Shown here piece by piece: positions 53,697 through 62,224 of a DNA stretch of 64,000 bases (position 1 is its first letter; each line of letters begins with the position of its first letter). The stretch is from Rhodococcus qingshengii JCM 15477 (GTDB taxonomy: Bacteria; Actinomycetota; Actinomycetes; Mycobacteriales; Mycobacteriaceae): positions 2,648,501 through 2,712,500 of the forward strand of contig NZ_CP096563.1 of the NCBI RefSeq assembly GCF_023221595.1, written 5' to 3'. The position numbers and the translations under genes are program-made. Below the pieces are notes generated by a model. It worked only from the letters and a program-made list of their open reading frames with translations. It searched no databases and had not been told where the DNA came from.

Positions 53697-53735
53697 GGAA
53701 GGGAGGTTTCCGGATCACGAATCGTGGGTTTCACC

Positions 53736-54065
53736 GTGCACGAGCTGTCCATTGCGCAGAGTGTGGTCGAAGCCGTGTGTGAGCGCGCCGGCGAGCGACG
53801 AGTATCGAGCGTGCGGCTTGAAGTAGGGCAACTCTGCGCGGTGGTTCCACACTCTCTGCTGTTCTGCTTCGACGTCGTCACCGCGGGTACTCACGCCGAA
53901 GGTGCCAGCTTGCACATCGATGAGATTGCAACCAGCGCGCGATGCAAAAGCTGCGGCGTGATGTTCTCGCCGCCCGACATGTTCTTGCTGTGTGAATGCG
54001 GCAGTGCTGATGTCGAGGTGCTTGCCGGCCGAGAGTTACGGATCCTGTCGATGGAAGTGAGCTGA
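53736..54065 (+). CDS. hypA: Hydrogenase nickel-insertion protein HypA
   Basis: The 109-residue metallochaperone delivers Ni2+ to the hydrogenase large subunit. The N-terminal MHELSIAQSVVEAV contains His2, the nickel ligand, and fixes the GTG at 53736 as the start. The zinc domain carries CKSC (residues about 74-77) and LCECGS. It is the first gene of the cluster, 2 nt before hypB. Acidic pair patterns match HypA/HybF. Confidence 0.95.
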   Translation: MHELSIAQSVVEAVCERAGERRVSSVRLEVGQLCAVVPHSLLFCFDVVTAGTHAEGASLHIDEIATSARCKSCGVMFSPPDMFLLCECGSADVEVLAGRELRILSMEVS

Positions 54066-54067
54066 GC

Positions 54068-54868
54068 ATGTGCGCGACGTGTGGGTGCGGGGACACCACA
54101 GGACCTCGGGTGTCGGTAGTCGCAGACGGAGAACACGAGCAGGAACACGACGGTCACGGGCACGGTCACGAGCATGACCATGAGCACGGCCACCCCGACC
54201 ACACCGTGATTCTCGAGCAGCAGGTGCTCGCCAAGAACGACGGCATTGCGGTTCACAATCGTCAGTGGATGCGGAGCCGCAGAATCACGGCGCTCAACAT
54301 CATGAGTTCCCCCGGCGCGGGGAAGACGACATTGCTGGCGCGAACTATCCGGGAGCTCGGATGTCAGCGACCGATAGCCGTGATCGAAGGTGACCAGGAA
54401 ACCCGGCTCGACGCCGAGCGGATCCGAGAGACCGGCGCGTCGGTGGTGCAGGTGAATACCGGGGCCGGATGTCACCTCGATGCCGCGATGATCGACCGCG
54501 CACTGCGCGCCTTGGATCCCGCTGAAGAATCGCTGCTTCTGATCGAAAACGTCGGAAACCTGGTGTGCCCCGCGCTCTTCGACCTCGGCGAGGAAGGCAA
54601 GGTTGTCCTAATTTCGACGCCGGAGGGGGTAGACAAGCCGAAAAAGTACCCACACATCTTCGCTGTCGCGGACCTCGTGGTGATCAACAAGATCGACTTG
54701 CTCCCGTACGTCGAGTTCGACGTCGATGCCTGCGTCGAGCAGGCGAGAATACTCAATCCTGCTGTGCGCGTTGTTGTTTTGTCTGCCACGACAGGTGAGG
54801 GCATGGACGAGTGGTACGAGTGGATCGGTAGTCGTTCGGCGATTTCTCCGGTGGCCGTTGACAACTGA
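54068..54868 (+). CDS. hypB: Hydrogenase nickel-incorporation GTPase HypB
   Basis: The 266-residue GTPase delivers and stores Ni2+. It has the N-terminal CATCGC high-affinity site (Cys2, Cys5, Cys7) and a His/Asp/Glu-rich stretch at about residues 22-45 (a nickel-storage region). The P-loop SPGAGKTT is at 81-88, and INKIDLLPYVEFD provides the guanine-specificity motif. It works with HypA. A 181-bp spacer without a gene separates it from hhyS. Confidence 0.96.
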   Translation: MCATCGCGDTTGPRVSVVADGEHEQEHDGHGHGHEHDHEHGHPDHTVILEQQVLAKNDGIAVHNRQWMRSRRITALNIMSSPGAGKTTLLARTIRELGCQRPIAVIEGDQETRLDAERIRETGASVVQVNTGAGCHLDAAMIDRALRALDPAEESLLLIENVGNLVCPALFDLGEEGKVVLISTPEGVDKPKKYPHIFAVADLVVINKIDLLPYVEFDVDACVEQARILNPAVRVVVLSATTGEGMDEWYEWIGSRSAISPVAVDN

Positions 54869-55049
54869 TCTGCTCGGGTAGTTAATGAAATGAGTGGGTG
54901 CCACGCAAGTGGGCCGAGGTTCGACTCCGGTGGCGTCAGCGTTTCGGTGCCGCGGCAATTCGAGGCCACAGAGTCTTGAGGCCATAGCGTGTCAGGCCAG
55001 TCGCGGCGCTGAGAGTCAAGGCGCAAGTGCACCCGTGAAAGCGGCTGAC

Positions 55050-56165
55050 ATGGACACACAAAAATCGACTGCTGGCACCACGGCGGAACCTGCCTCCGAA
55101 AGCGCAGCTACCCCCGCAAGCGCAGCGGCCAAAGCGGAAGAAACTCTGATCCACGTGCTGTGGATCAATGCCGGTCTCAGTTGCGACGGAGATTCGGTGG
55201 CGCTCACTGCAGCCACGCAACCCAGTATCGAGGAGATCGCGCTCGGCGCCTTGCCCGGCCTGCCGCAGGTAGCGGTTCATTGGCCGCTCATCGACTTCGA
55301 ATGCGGACCGCAGGGTGGCGCTGACGATTTCCTGGAGTGGTTTTGGAAAGCCGACCGCGGAGAACTGGAACCCTTTGTTCTTGTTGTCGAAGGATCGATA
55401 CCGAACGAGAAACTTCACGACGAGGGGTATTGGTGCGGCTTCGGGAACAATCGCGAAACCGGCCAACCGGTCACCACGAGCGAATGGCTCGACAAGCTGG
55501 CACCGAAAGCCACTGCGGTAGTTGCGGTCGGTACGTGCGCGACCTACGGCGGCATACATGCGATGGCCGGCAATCCGACCGGTGCGATGGGCGTGCCGGA
55601 CTATCTCGGGTGGACCTGGAAATCGAAGGCGGGCATCCCGATCGTCTGCGTTCCCGGGTGTCCCATTCAGCCGGACAACCTCTCCGAGACCCTGACCTAC
55701 CTTCTGTACATGGCCACTGATCAGGCGCCGATGATTCCCTTGGACGAATCCCTGCGCCCGCAGTGGCTTTTCGGTGCCACCGTACACGAGGGCTGTGACC
55801 GTGGTGGGTACTACGAGCAGGGTGAGTTCGCGACGGAGTACGGGTCACCGAAGTGCATCGTCAAACTCGGATGTTGGGGACCGGTCGTGAAATGCAATGT
55901 CCCCAAACGTGGTTGGATCAACGGAGTCGGCGGGTGTCCTAATGTCGGCGGGATCTGCATCGGGTGCACGATGCCGGGATTCCCCGACAAGTTCATGCCG
56001 TTCATGGATGAACCACCTGGCGGCAAACTCTCCACCAATGCGGTGGGAATGTACGGGTCCGTGATCCACAGTCTCCGCCGGATCACCGGAAACACGTTGG
56101 ACAAGGAACCGCACTGGCGCGAGCGCGGGTCGAAATTACTCACCGGTGCGACGCGTACGTGGTGA
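55050..56165 (+). CDS. hhyS: Group 1h [NiFe] hydrogenase small subunit
   Basis: The 371-residue Fe-S electron-transfer subunit belongs to the actinobacterial-type, O2-tolerant, high-affinity uptake hydrogenase. It lacks the Tat twin-arginine signal and the C-terminal membrane helix of membrane-bound group 1 enzymes; about 30 residues of Ala/Thr/Ser leader are disordered. Proximal cluster ligands are C45, D48 (CxxD rather than CxxC), C163 and C204. Distal cluster ligands are H246, C249, C269 and C275. Medial cluster ligands are C282, C303 and C306. Starts ATG 55050 or GTG 55035; neither has a good ribosome binding site. hhyL follows after 54 nt. Confidence 0.93.
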   Translation: MDTQKSTAGTTAEPASESAATPASAAAKAEETLIHVLWINAGLSCDGDSVALTAATQPSIEEIALGALPGLPQVAVHWPLIDFECGPQGGADDFLEWFWKADRGELEPFVLVVEGSIPNEKLHDEGYWCGFGNNRETGQPVTTSEWLDKLAPKATAVVAVGTCATYGGIHAMAGNPTGAMGVPDYLGWTWKSKAGIPIVCVPGCPIQPDNLSETLTYLLYMATDQAPMIPLDESLRPQWLFGATVHEGCDRGGYYEQGEFATEYGSPKCIVKLGCWGPVVKCNVPKRGWINGVGGCPNVGGICIGCTMPGFPDKFMPFMDEPPGGKLSTNAVGMYGSVIHSLRRITGNTLDKEPHWRERGSKLLTGATRTW

Positions 56166-56219
56166 CCGACCGGATACATTCAAATCAGTTCGTGAGCAAC
56201 GTCTCTGGGAGGCACTGCA

Positions 56220-58013
56220 ATGACGGCCATCGTTCCCGAACCCACCTCGACTGCAGACCGCGACGGTCTTGTCGAGATGGCGTGGGACCCCATCACCCGA
56301 ATCGTCGGCAGTCTGGGTATCTACACCAAGATCGACTTCGCCAATCGCGAAGTGGTGGAGTGTCACAGCACGTCGTCGATCTTTCGCGGGTATTCCCTGT
56401 TCATGAAGGGGAAGGACCCGCGCGACGCGCATTTCATCACCAGTCGTATCTGCGGCATCTGCGGTGACAATCACGCCACATGCTCGTGCTACGCACAGAA
56501 CATGGCGTACGGCGTCAAGCCGCCGCATCTGGGCGAGTGGATCGTCAATCTCGGCGAGGCCGCCGAGTACATGTTCGACCACAACATCTTTCAAGAGAAT
56601 CTTGTCGCCGTCGACTACTGCGAGAAGATGGTCTCCGAGACGAATCCCGGTGTGCTGGCGCAGGCAGAGAACACGCGCTGCCCGCACGAGGAGCAGCACG
56701 GGTATCGCACGATCGCGGACATCATGCGGACTCTCAATCCGTTCACGGGTGAGTTCTATCGCGAAGCGTTGCAAGTCTCGCGTTCGACTCGCGAAATGTT
56801 CTGCTTGATGGAGGGCAGGCACGTTCACCCGTCGACGCTCTATCCCGGCGGCGTCGGCACCGTCGCGACGATCGAACTGATGACGGACTACATGTCGCGG
56901 CTGATGCGGTACGTCGAATTCATGAAGAAGGTCGTGCCGATGCACGACGACCTGTTCGACTTCTTCTACCAGGCGATGCCTGGTTACGAAAAGGTTGGCC
57001 TGCGGCGGACCCTGCTGGGTTGTTGGGGATCGTTCCAAGACCCCGAGTACTGCAATTTCTCCTACAAGGACATGACCGACTGGGGCCGGAAGATGTTTGT
57101 CACTCCCGGTGTGGTTGTCGACGGAAAGTTGGTCACCACGGATCTGGTGGACATCAACCTCGGTATCCGGATCATGCTGGGCTCCTCGTATTACGAGGAC
57201 TGGAGTGATCAGGAGATGTTCGTCAAAACCGATCCGCTGGGTAACCCGGTCGATCGCAGGCACCCGTGGAATCAGCACACCAACCCTCACCCGCAGAAGC
57301 GGAACCTCGAGGACAAGTACAGCTGGGTCATGTCACCGCGATGGTTCGACGGAAAAGACAACCTTGCTCTGGATACGGGCGGGGGAGCATTGGCTCGTCT
57401 GTGGAGCACCGCTCTGGCCGGCCTGGTCGACATCGGATACCTGGAGTCGACCGGACACAGTGTGAAGATCAATCTTCCGAAAACAGCACTGAAGGGTCCT
57501 GTCTCGCTCGAGTGGAAGATTCCCGAACATGGCAGCAATACCCTCGAAAGAAACCGCGCGCGAACGTATTTCCAGGCATACGCAGCCGCGGCTGCCCTTC
57601 ATTTCGCCGAGAAGGCGCTTGTCGAGATCCGGGCCGGCCGGACCAAGACGTGGGAGTCGTTCGAGGTCCCGGACGAGGGTATCGGTTGCGGATTCACCGA
57701 AGCCGTCCGCGGAGTTCTCTCACACCACATGGTGATTCGTGACGGAAAAATCGCGAACTATCACCCGTACCCACCGACACCGTGGAATGCGAGCCCGCGC
57801 GACAGCTACGGAACCCCCGGCCCGTACGAGGATGCCGTGCAGGGTCAGCCGATCTTCGAGGAGAACGATCGAGACCACTTCAAGGGCATCGACATCATGC
57901 GGACCGTGCGTAGTTTCGATCCCTGCCTGCCGTGTGGTGTTCACATGTATCTCGGCGGTGGCAAGACCCTGGAGAAGTTGCACTCTCCGACGCAGTCCGT
58001 GACCGGGGAGTGA
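56220..58013 (+). CDS. hhyL: Group 1h [NiFe] hydrogenase large subunit
   Basis: The 597-residue catalytic subunit splits H2 at the NiFe(CN)2CO centre. The L1 motif is R76-I-C78-G-I-C81-G-D-N-H85 and the L2 motif is D567-P-C569-L-P-C572-G-V-H575. Together the four Cys bind the metals. After H575 there is a 22-residue tail that must be removed after nickel insertion by the protease at 61727. The enzyme is predicted cytosolic or membrane-associated on the inside and scavenges atmospheric H2. The ATG is preceded by GGGAGG. Confidence 0.97.
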   Translation: MTAIVPEPTSTADRDGLVEMAWDPITRIVGSLGIYTKIDFANREVVECHSTSSIFRGYSLFMKGKDPRDAHFITSRICGICGDNHATCSCYAQNMAYGVKPPHLGEWIVNLGEAAEYMFDHNIFQENLVAVDYCEKMVSETNPGVLAQAENTRCPHEEQHGYRTIADIMRTLNPFTGEFYREALQVSRSTREMFCLMEGRHVHPSTLYPGGVGTVATIELMTDYMSRLMRYVEFMKKVVPMHDDLFDFFYQAMPGYEKVGLRRTLLGCWGSFQDPEYCNFSYKDMTDWGRKMFVTPGVVVDGKLVTTDLVDINLGIRIMLGSSYYEDWSDQEMFVKTDPLGNPVDRRHPWNQHTNPHPQKRNLEDKYSWVMSPRWFDGKDNLALDTGGGALARLWSTALAGLVDIGYLESTGHSVKINLPKTALKGPVSLEWKIPEHGSNTLERNRARTYFQAYAAAAALHFAEKALVEIRAGRTKTWESFEVPDEGIGCGFTEAVRGVLSHHMVIRDGKIANYHPYPPTPWNASPRDSYGTPGPYEDAVQGQPIFEENDRDHFKGIDIMRTVRSFDPCLPCGVHMYLGGGKTLEKLHSPTQSVTGE

Positions 58014-58016
58014 TCG

Positions 58017-58919
58017 ATGGAGCAATCGGCCGACTACTGGCGCGGAGCAGGTGAGCGCATCGAGACGTTGTTGCAGGCCAACGCCGGCGCAGGCCCGGTG
58101 GCGAGAGATCGCGCCGAGCAACTGGTGCGTGAGGTCGTGCAGTTGTACGGCGCAGCACTCGAACGCACCGTCGCTCTGGCAGATCCGGCCACGATGGATG
58201 CGATGGTTCGCGACGATCTGGTGTCCAGCCTGCTACTGGTGCACGGACTTCACCCGCACGACGTGGAGACCCGCGTCCGCACTGCGCTCGACAGCGTGCG
58301 TCCGTACCTCGGTTCGCACGGAGGCGACGTCGAACTGATCGAGGTGGCGGACGGCGTAGTGCGACTACGGCTTCTCGGAAGCTGTAGCAGTTGCCCTTCG
58401 TCCTCGGTGACCCTCGAAACCGCGGTCCAGGACGCGGTGCAGGCGGCGGCACCCGAGACCACCGGAATCGACGTCGAAACACCGGATTCGCATGAGCTGA
58501 AGTCGGGTGTGATTTCGGTCGAGTCCCTGTTCTCGCACGTTCACGCCGACGGGGGAGGTACGCACTGGGTGGAGGTCCCCGAATTCGCCGAAGTCGAGGT
58601 GGGAGAGGTCGCGGGCTTCCGCGTGTCGGGCACCGATCTGTTGGTCTGCCGCTCCGGTGACGATCTGTACGCGTATCGCGACCGTTGCCCGGTGTGTGAG
58701 CACTCGATGGCGGGGGCTGTGCTCGAACGCATGATGGGCCGTCCTGCCCGAGACGCCGCTGTCCTCACCTGTCCGACGTGCTCTGCCCACTTCAGTGTGT
58801 ACGGGGCGGGAGCGCGGGTGGGCACCGGCTCCGAGCACCTGGCGCCTGTGCCGGTGCTGATTCGCGACGGAGTGCTCTCGGTCGCGCTTGCTGACGATTC
58901 TGTGATACCGGTGACCTAG
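58017..58919 (+). CDS. hhyE: Hydrogenase-linked NifU/Rieske-like Fe-S protein (HhyE type)
   Basis: The 300-residue protein lies directly after hhyL (3-nt gap). The N-terminal 80 residues are helical. A NifU C-terminal-like domain (about 85-155) carries LGSCSSCPSSSVTLE with C123-x2-C126, a 4Fe-4S scaffold motif. A Rieske-fold domain (about 185-300) has C227-E-H229 and C255-S-A-H258. Two extra Cys, C224 and C252, lie three residues before each motif. In mycobacteria the HhyE/HucE proteins next to hydrogenases are proposed electron relays to the respiratory chain (recalled). That function is inferred here. Confidence 0.85.
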   Translation: MEQSADYWRGAGERIETLLQANAGAGPVARDRAEQLVREVVQLYGAALERTVALADPATMDAMVRDDLVSSLLLVHGLHPHDVETRVRTALDSVRPYLGSHGGDVELIEVADGVVRLRLLGSCSSCPSSSVTLETAVQDAVQAAAPETTGIDVETPDSHELKSGVISVESLFSHVHADGGGTHWVEVPEFAEVEVGEVAGFRVSGTDLLVCRSGDDLYAYRDRCPVCEHSMAGAVLERMMGRPARDAAVLTCPTCSAHFSVYGAGARVGTGSEHLAPVPVLIRDGVLSVALADDSVIPVT

Positions 58920-58938
58920 CCGTGAACGCAGCCCGGTC

Positions 58939-59559
58939 ATGAAAGTCACTGTGGGAGAGGTGCTCACACGAATCGCCTCGTCGCGTGTCGTTCCGACCGG
59001 ACCGAGGTGTGAGATGTGTGCGGCGGGCATAGGCGACGAACACCAGCACGTCGTGGACGTACAGGTCCGGAGCCTGATGTGCGTGTGCCGACCCTGCTAT
59101 CTACTCTTTGCACCGGTCGACGCGGACCTTCGATACAAAGCGGTTCCCGATCGGTACCTCGAGTTTCCGGACTTCGACCTCGGCCCTGGCCGGTGGGAGT
59201 CTCTGGAAATCCCCGTCGGCCTGGCATTCTTCTTCCGCAACTCACTCCTCGACAAGTACATAGTCCTCTATCCGGGACCGGCCGGAGCTACCGAATCCGA
59301 GTTGCCCATCGACTCGTTCGAGACTGTGCTCGAGGAGAATCCGGGGCTCGCGCAGATGCGGGCCGACGTCGAGGCGTTGATCGTGTCGGTGCCCACGTCA
59401 GGACAATCGCCGAGATGCTTCGTTGTTCCCATCGACGCCTGTTACGAACTGGTGGGACGATTGCGCACCGTGTGGCGCGGATTCGACGGTGGCCAGGATG
59501 CCGCACGCGCAGTGGACGAGTTCTTCGGGCGCGTCGAGGCGCGAAGCAGGTCGGCATGA
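58939..59559 (+). CDS. DUF5947 family protein, hydrogenase-associated
   Basis: The 206-residue protein has an N-terminal metal-binding knot: C24-x2-C27, a His pair (H35, H37), then C48, C50 and C53. An alpha/beta domain without known catalytic motif follows, with RYLEFPDFDLGPGRWESLEIPVGLAFFFRN. The family is found, as far as I recall, in group 1h hydrogenase loci and has no assigned function. The start is ATG 58939, 19 nt after hhyE. It overlaps the next gene by 4 nt (ATGA). It could be an assembly factor or an electron-transfer partner. Confidence 0.75.
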   Translation: MKVTVGEVLTRIASSRVVPTGPRCEMCAAGIGDEHQHVVDVQVRSLMCVCRPCYLLFAPVDADLRYKAVPDRYLEFPDFDLGPGRWESLEIPVGLAFFFRNSLLDKYIVLYPGPAGATESELPIDSFETVLEENPGLAQMRADVEALIVSVPTSGQSPRCFVVPIDACYELVGRLRTVWRGFDGGQDAARAVDEFFGRVEARSRSA

Positions 59560-60194
59560 CTGTTCTCGACTTCTCGATCGACAACATGGAGGTGGAACCG
59601 TACGCGGTTACGCCGAATCTGACGGTGAGATTGAGAATGTCGGAATCCACCGGCACGACCGTCCGTGCGGTGGCTCTGCGCGCGCAGGTACGAATCGAAC
59701 CACACCGCCGACCGTACTCCGACGCCGAAGGCGAAGGTCTGCGCGATCTCTTCGGTCCGCGGGAGCGTTGGTCGAGTACGCTGCGCACCTTCCTGTGGAT
59801 GGAATGTTCCACGGTCGTTCAAGGATTCACCGGAACAACGGTCGCGGCCTTGCCCATGGCGTGTACGTACGACTTCTCGGTGACGGCGTCGAAGTACATG
59901 CACGCACTCGGAGACGGAACGATTCCGATCGTGGTTCTACTGAGCGGCACGGTATTCACCGACGGACCGCGTGGGTTCTCCGTGCAGCAGATCCCGTGGG
60001 ACAGATCTGCTGCCTACGAATTGCCGGTCGACGTGTGGAAACAGCTGATGGCTGCGCATTATCCGGCGTCTGGTTGGGTACGCCTCGACCATGAGACGAT
60101 TGCCGATCTCGTGCGGTTCAAGGCAGCGCACGGCCTCACGGACCTCGATTCAGCCGTGCGGCAGTTGCTGACGGCGAGCCAGGTGCCGCGATGA
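59556..60194 (+). CDS. DUF6084 family protein, hydrogenase-associated
   Basis: The 212-residue, mostly beta-strand protein has no Cys motif. Recognisable conserved-looking parts are LDFSIDNMEVEPYAVTPNLTVRL, LFGPRERWSSTLRTFLWME, and a C-terminal helix after IPWDRSAAYELPVDVWKQLM. No membrane segments or signal peptide are visible. It is overlapped by 4 nt on both sides (ATGA), so it is made together with DUF5947 and the next protein. Its function is unknown; a beta-sandwich scaffolding or chaperone role for the hydrogenase is a guess. Confidence 0.75.
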   Translation: MTVLDFSIDNMEVEPYAVTPNLTVRLRMSESTGTTVRAVALRAQVRIEPHRRPYSDAEGEGLRDLFGPRERWSSTLRTFLWMECSTVVQGFTGTTVAALPMACTYDFSVTASKYMHALGDGTIPIVVLLSGTVFTDGPRGFSVQQIPWDRSAAYELPVDVWKQLMAAHYPASGWVRLDHETIADLVRFKAAHGLTDLDSAVRQLLTASQVPR

Positions 60195-61552
60195 CTCGAA
60201 CGGGGATGGATCACGACGTTCGGGCCGTGGCCGACGCCGTCCTGTACGAGGGATATCTTCTCTATCCCTACCGGGCCGGCTCGGCGAAGAATCAATCCCG
60301 TTGGCAGTTCGGGGTTCTCGGACCGCCCGGCGCCGCCGAGGTCGGAGTCGGCGAGGAACCGTCGATGTCCGCGCAATGTCTGCTCGGCGAATTCGAGCGG
60401 AACGGCGTCGAAGTTTCTGCGACTGTGAGATTTCTGCACCACCAGTCGCGGACGGTTGAACGACTCGGCGCCGGCGGGGCGTGGATCCCGGTCGATCGGT
60501 TGGTAGTCGGCGAGCGGGAGTCGATCTCGTGGGACGAAGCCACCGAGTCCGAGATCGTGTTGGGTCCGTGGGGTCTGGACGAACTCGAGGCCGGCGTCGA
60601 AGAAACCTTCTGTGCGGCCGGAGTTGTCGAAGGAGAGACTTTGTCGGACTCTCGGGGCAGGGTGGTCGGACGGATCGTTCGGACACGGCTTCCGGTCAAT
60701 GGCCTCTTGGCAGTGAGCGCCTCCGCCGGGGACGGACGCACGGTGATTTCCGTGGAGATCATGAACGCCACGAGCGTCTACGCACGGGACAAGGGCACGG
60801 CCACCGCGCAATCGATGCTGGGGACTCACGTCATTGTGAACTGCACAGGCTCGAGGTTCCTGTCGTTGTTCGAAGAAGCAGATCACTCGGAGCAGTTGCG
60901 GCAAAATCGCTGTTATCCGGTGCTTGCGGGGACCGAGGACCCCACTCACCCTGGCACATCTCCCACCGTTCTGGTGTCACCGATCATCCTGTACGACTTT
61001 CCCGAGATTGCGCCGCAGAGCGAGGGATCTCTCTTCGACTCGACCGAGATCGACGAAATTCTCACCCTGAGAATCCTTGCCATGACCGACGAGGAAAAGG
61101 CGCGGGCGCGAGCTACCGACTCCAGAGCTGCCGACATCATCGACCGATGTGAGCGATTGACGGACGACGATCTAGCCGGCCTGCACGGCGTGCTGCGAGA
61201 TTCGAATGCCGGTTCTGATCTGATACCCGAGGTGCCTGACGGTGTGGACTGGTGGACCCCGGAAGCCGACACCAGTGTTCAACCACGCACCGACGCAGTT
61301 CTGATCAACGGCGTCCGTGTCTCTGGTGGAAGTACGGTTCGGCTCCACCCCTCACGCCGCGCTGATGCTCAGGACCTGTTCTTCGACGGCCGGATCGCCC
61401 ACGTCGCCACCATTCATGAAGACGTGGACGGCGACATTCATGTTGGGGTGACACTGTTGGACGATCCGGCCGCCGATCTGCACAACTGGTACGGCCGCTA
61501 CCTGTACTTCGCGCCGGACGAGATAGAGCCGATGCCGCGCGACAGCGCGTGA
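60191..61552 (+). CDS. Conserved hydrogenase-locus protein, 453 residues, unknown function
   Basis: A soluble protein begins with AVLYEGYLLYPYRAGSAKNQSRWQFGVL, an unusual Tyr-rich block. An Asp/Glu/Arg-rich alpha/beta region follows and contains a helix LTLRILAMTDEEKARARAT. A short C-terminal beta-barrel-like domain (about 395-450) has VRLHPSRRADAQDLFFDGRIAHVATIHEDVDG. No Cys pairs, P-loop or transmembrane helix is present. The start overlaps the DUF6084 stop. It is reported in the same operon position in other actinobacteria as far as I recall. I do not recognise a family with known activity. Confidence 0.7.
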   Translation: MTRTGMDHDVRAVADAVLYEGYLLYPYRAGSAKNQSRWQFGVLGPPGAAEVGVGEEPSMSAQCLLGEFERNGVEVSATVRFLHHQSRTVERLGAGGAWIPVDRLVVGERESISWDEATESEIVLGPWGLDELEAGVEETFCAAGVVEGETLSDSRGRVVGRIVRTRLPVNGLLAVSASAGDGRTVISVEIMNATSVYARDKGTATAQSMLGTHVIVNCTGSRFLSLFEEADHSEQLRQNRCYPVLAGTEDPTHPGTSPTVLVSPIILYDFPEIAPQSEGSLFDSTEIDEILTLRILAMTDEEKARARATDSRAADIIDRCERLTDDDLAGLHGVLRDSNAGSDLIPEVPDGVDWWTPEADTSVQPRTDAVLINGVRVSGGSTVRLHPSRRADAQDLFFDGRIAHVATIHEDVDGDIHVGVTLLDDPAADLHNWYGRYLYFAPDEIEPMPRDSA

Positions 61553-61600
61553 CGTACTCACAGCTATCGAACTTCACCGCTATCGAGAGGAGAACTCGCC

Positions 61601-61720
61601 ATGAGGAGCATGGGATTGCTGTCGACGGCACTTCTCGGCGCCACCGCGATCGCAGCCGCGATCGTCCTGGTGGTGTCGATGCCGGACATCCAGCGCTATC
61701 TGCGAATGCGAAAGATGTAA
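61601..61720 (+). CDS. 39-residue single-helix membrane peptide
   Basis: The small frame starts with ATG after GAGAGGAG and encodes one 20-residue transmembrane helix (about residues 5-25, Ala/Val/Leu/Ile-rich). A positively charged tail follows, with DIQRYLRMRKM. The basic tail predicts a cytosolic C-terminus. It resembles the DUF6893 type of small proteins by layout (recall only). The gene is 48 nt after the 453-residue protein and 6 nt before the protease. It could anchor the otherwise soluble hydrogenase to the membrane. Confidence 0.7.
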   Translation: MRSMGLLSTALLGATAIAAAIVLVVSMPDIQRYLRMRKM

Positions 61721-61726
61721 AGCGCT

Positions 61727-62221
61727 GTGCGCGTGCTGATTGCAGGTGTCGGAAACATTTTTCTCGAAGACGACGGATTCGGCCCCGAAGTTGTTCGGGC
61801 GCTGCAGCATGAGAATCTCCCATCGGGAGCTCGCCTGGTCGACTACGGGATTCGGGGCGTGCATCTGGCGTACGACTTGTTGGAGTCGTGGGACGCCCTG
61901 GTCCTGATCGACGCCTTACCGGCGACCGGAGTCCCGGGCAAGCTCGCGATCATCGAAGTGGACCCCGAAAGTGAAGGCCCGCAAGGAGGTTTCGACGCGC
62001 ACTCGATGCATCCGAGTTCGGTGTTTGCCAGCCTGCAGGCCCTCGGCGGAACACTCCCGCGGACGTTCGTGGTGGGGGCACATGCGAAATCGATCGGCGA
62101 CGGAATCGGATTGAGTGCGGAGATGCGTGATTCGGTAAGGCAAGCCGCTTCTGCGGTGCTGGCACTCGTCCGGTCCATCGACGTGGACTGTGATGCCACC
62201 ACACTGGGGCCGGAGGTGTGA
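61727..62221 (+). CDS. Hydrogenase maturation endopeptidase (HyaD/HoxM type)
   Basis: The 164-residue, nickel-dependent aspartic-type protease has GVGNIFLEDDGFGPEVVRAL, with Glu and Asp in the GNxLxxDDGxG signature. It then has DYGIRGVHLAYDLLESWDALVLIDA and a later DAHSMHP with His near the metal site. It clips the C-terminal tail of the large subunit after nickel insertion. The start is GTG at 61727. hypC follows after 3 nt. A substrate tail is present in hhyL. Confidence 0.93.
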   Translation: MRVLIAGVGNIFLEDDGFGPEVVRALQHENLPSGARLVDYGIRGVHLAYDLLESWDALVLIDALPATGVPGKLAIIEVDPESEGPQGGFDAHSMHPSSVFASLQALGGTLPRTFVVGAHAKSIGDGIGLSAEMRDSVRQAASAVLALVRSIDVDCDATTLGPEV

Positions 62222-62224
62222 GTC

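Noticed and set aside
54900..54940. tRNA-like T-arm (GGTTCGACTCC) between hypB and hhyS
   Set aside because: The flanking bases do not form a full cloverleaf, no anticodon arm or 3' CCA region fits, and the T-stem has mismatches.
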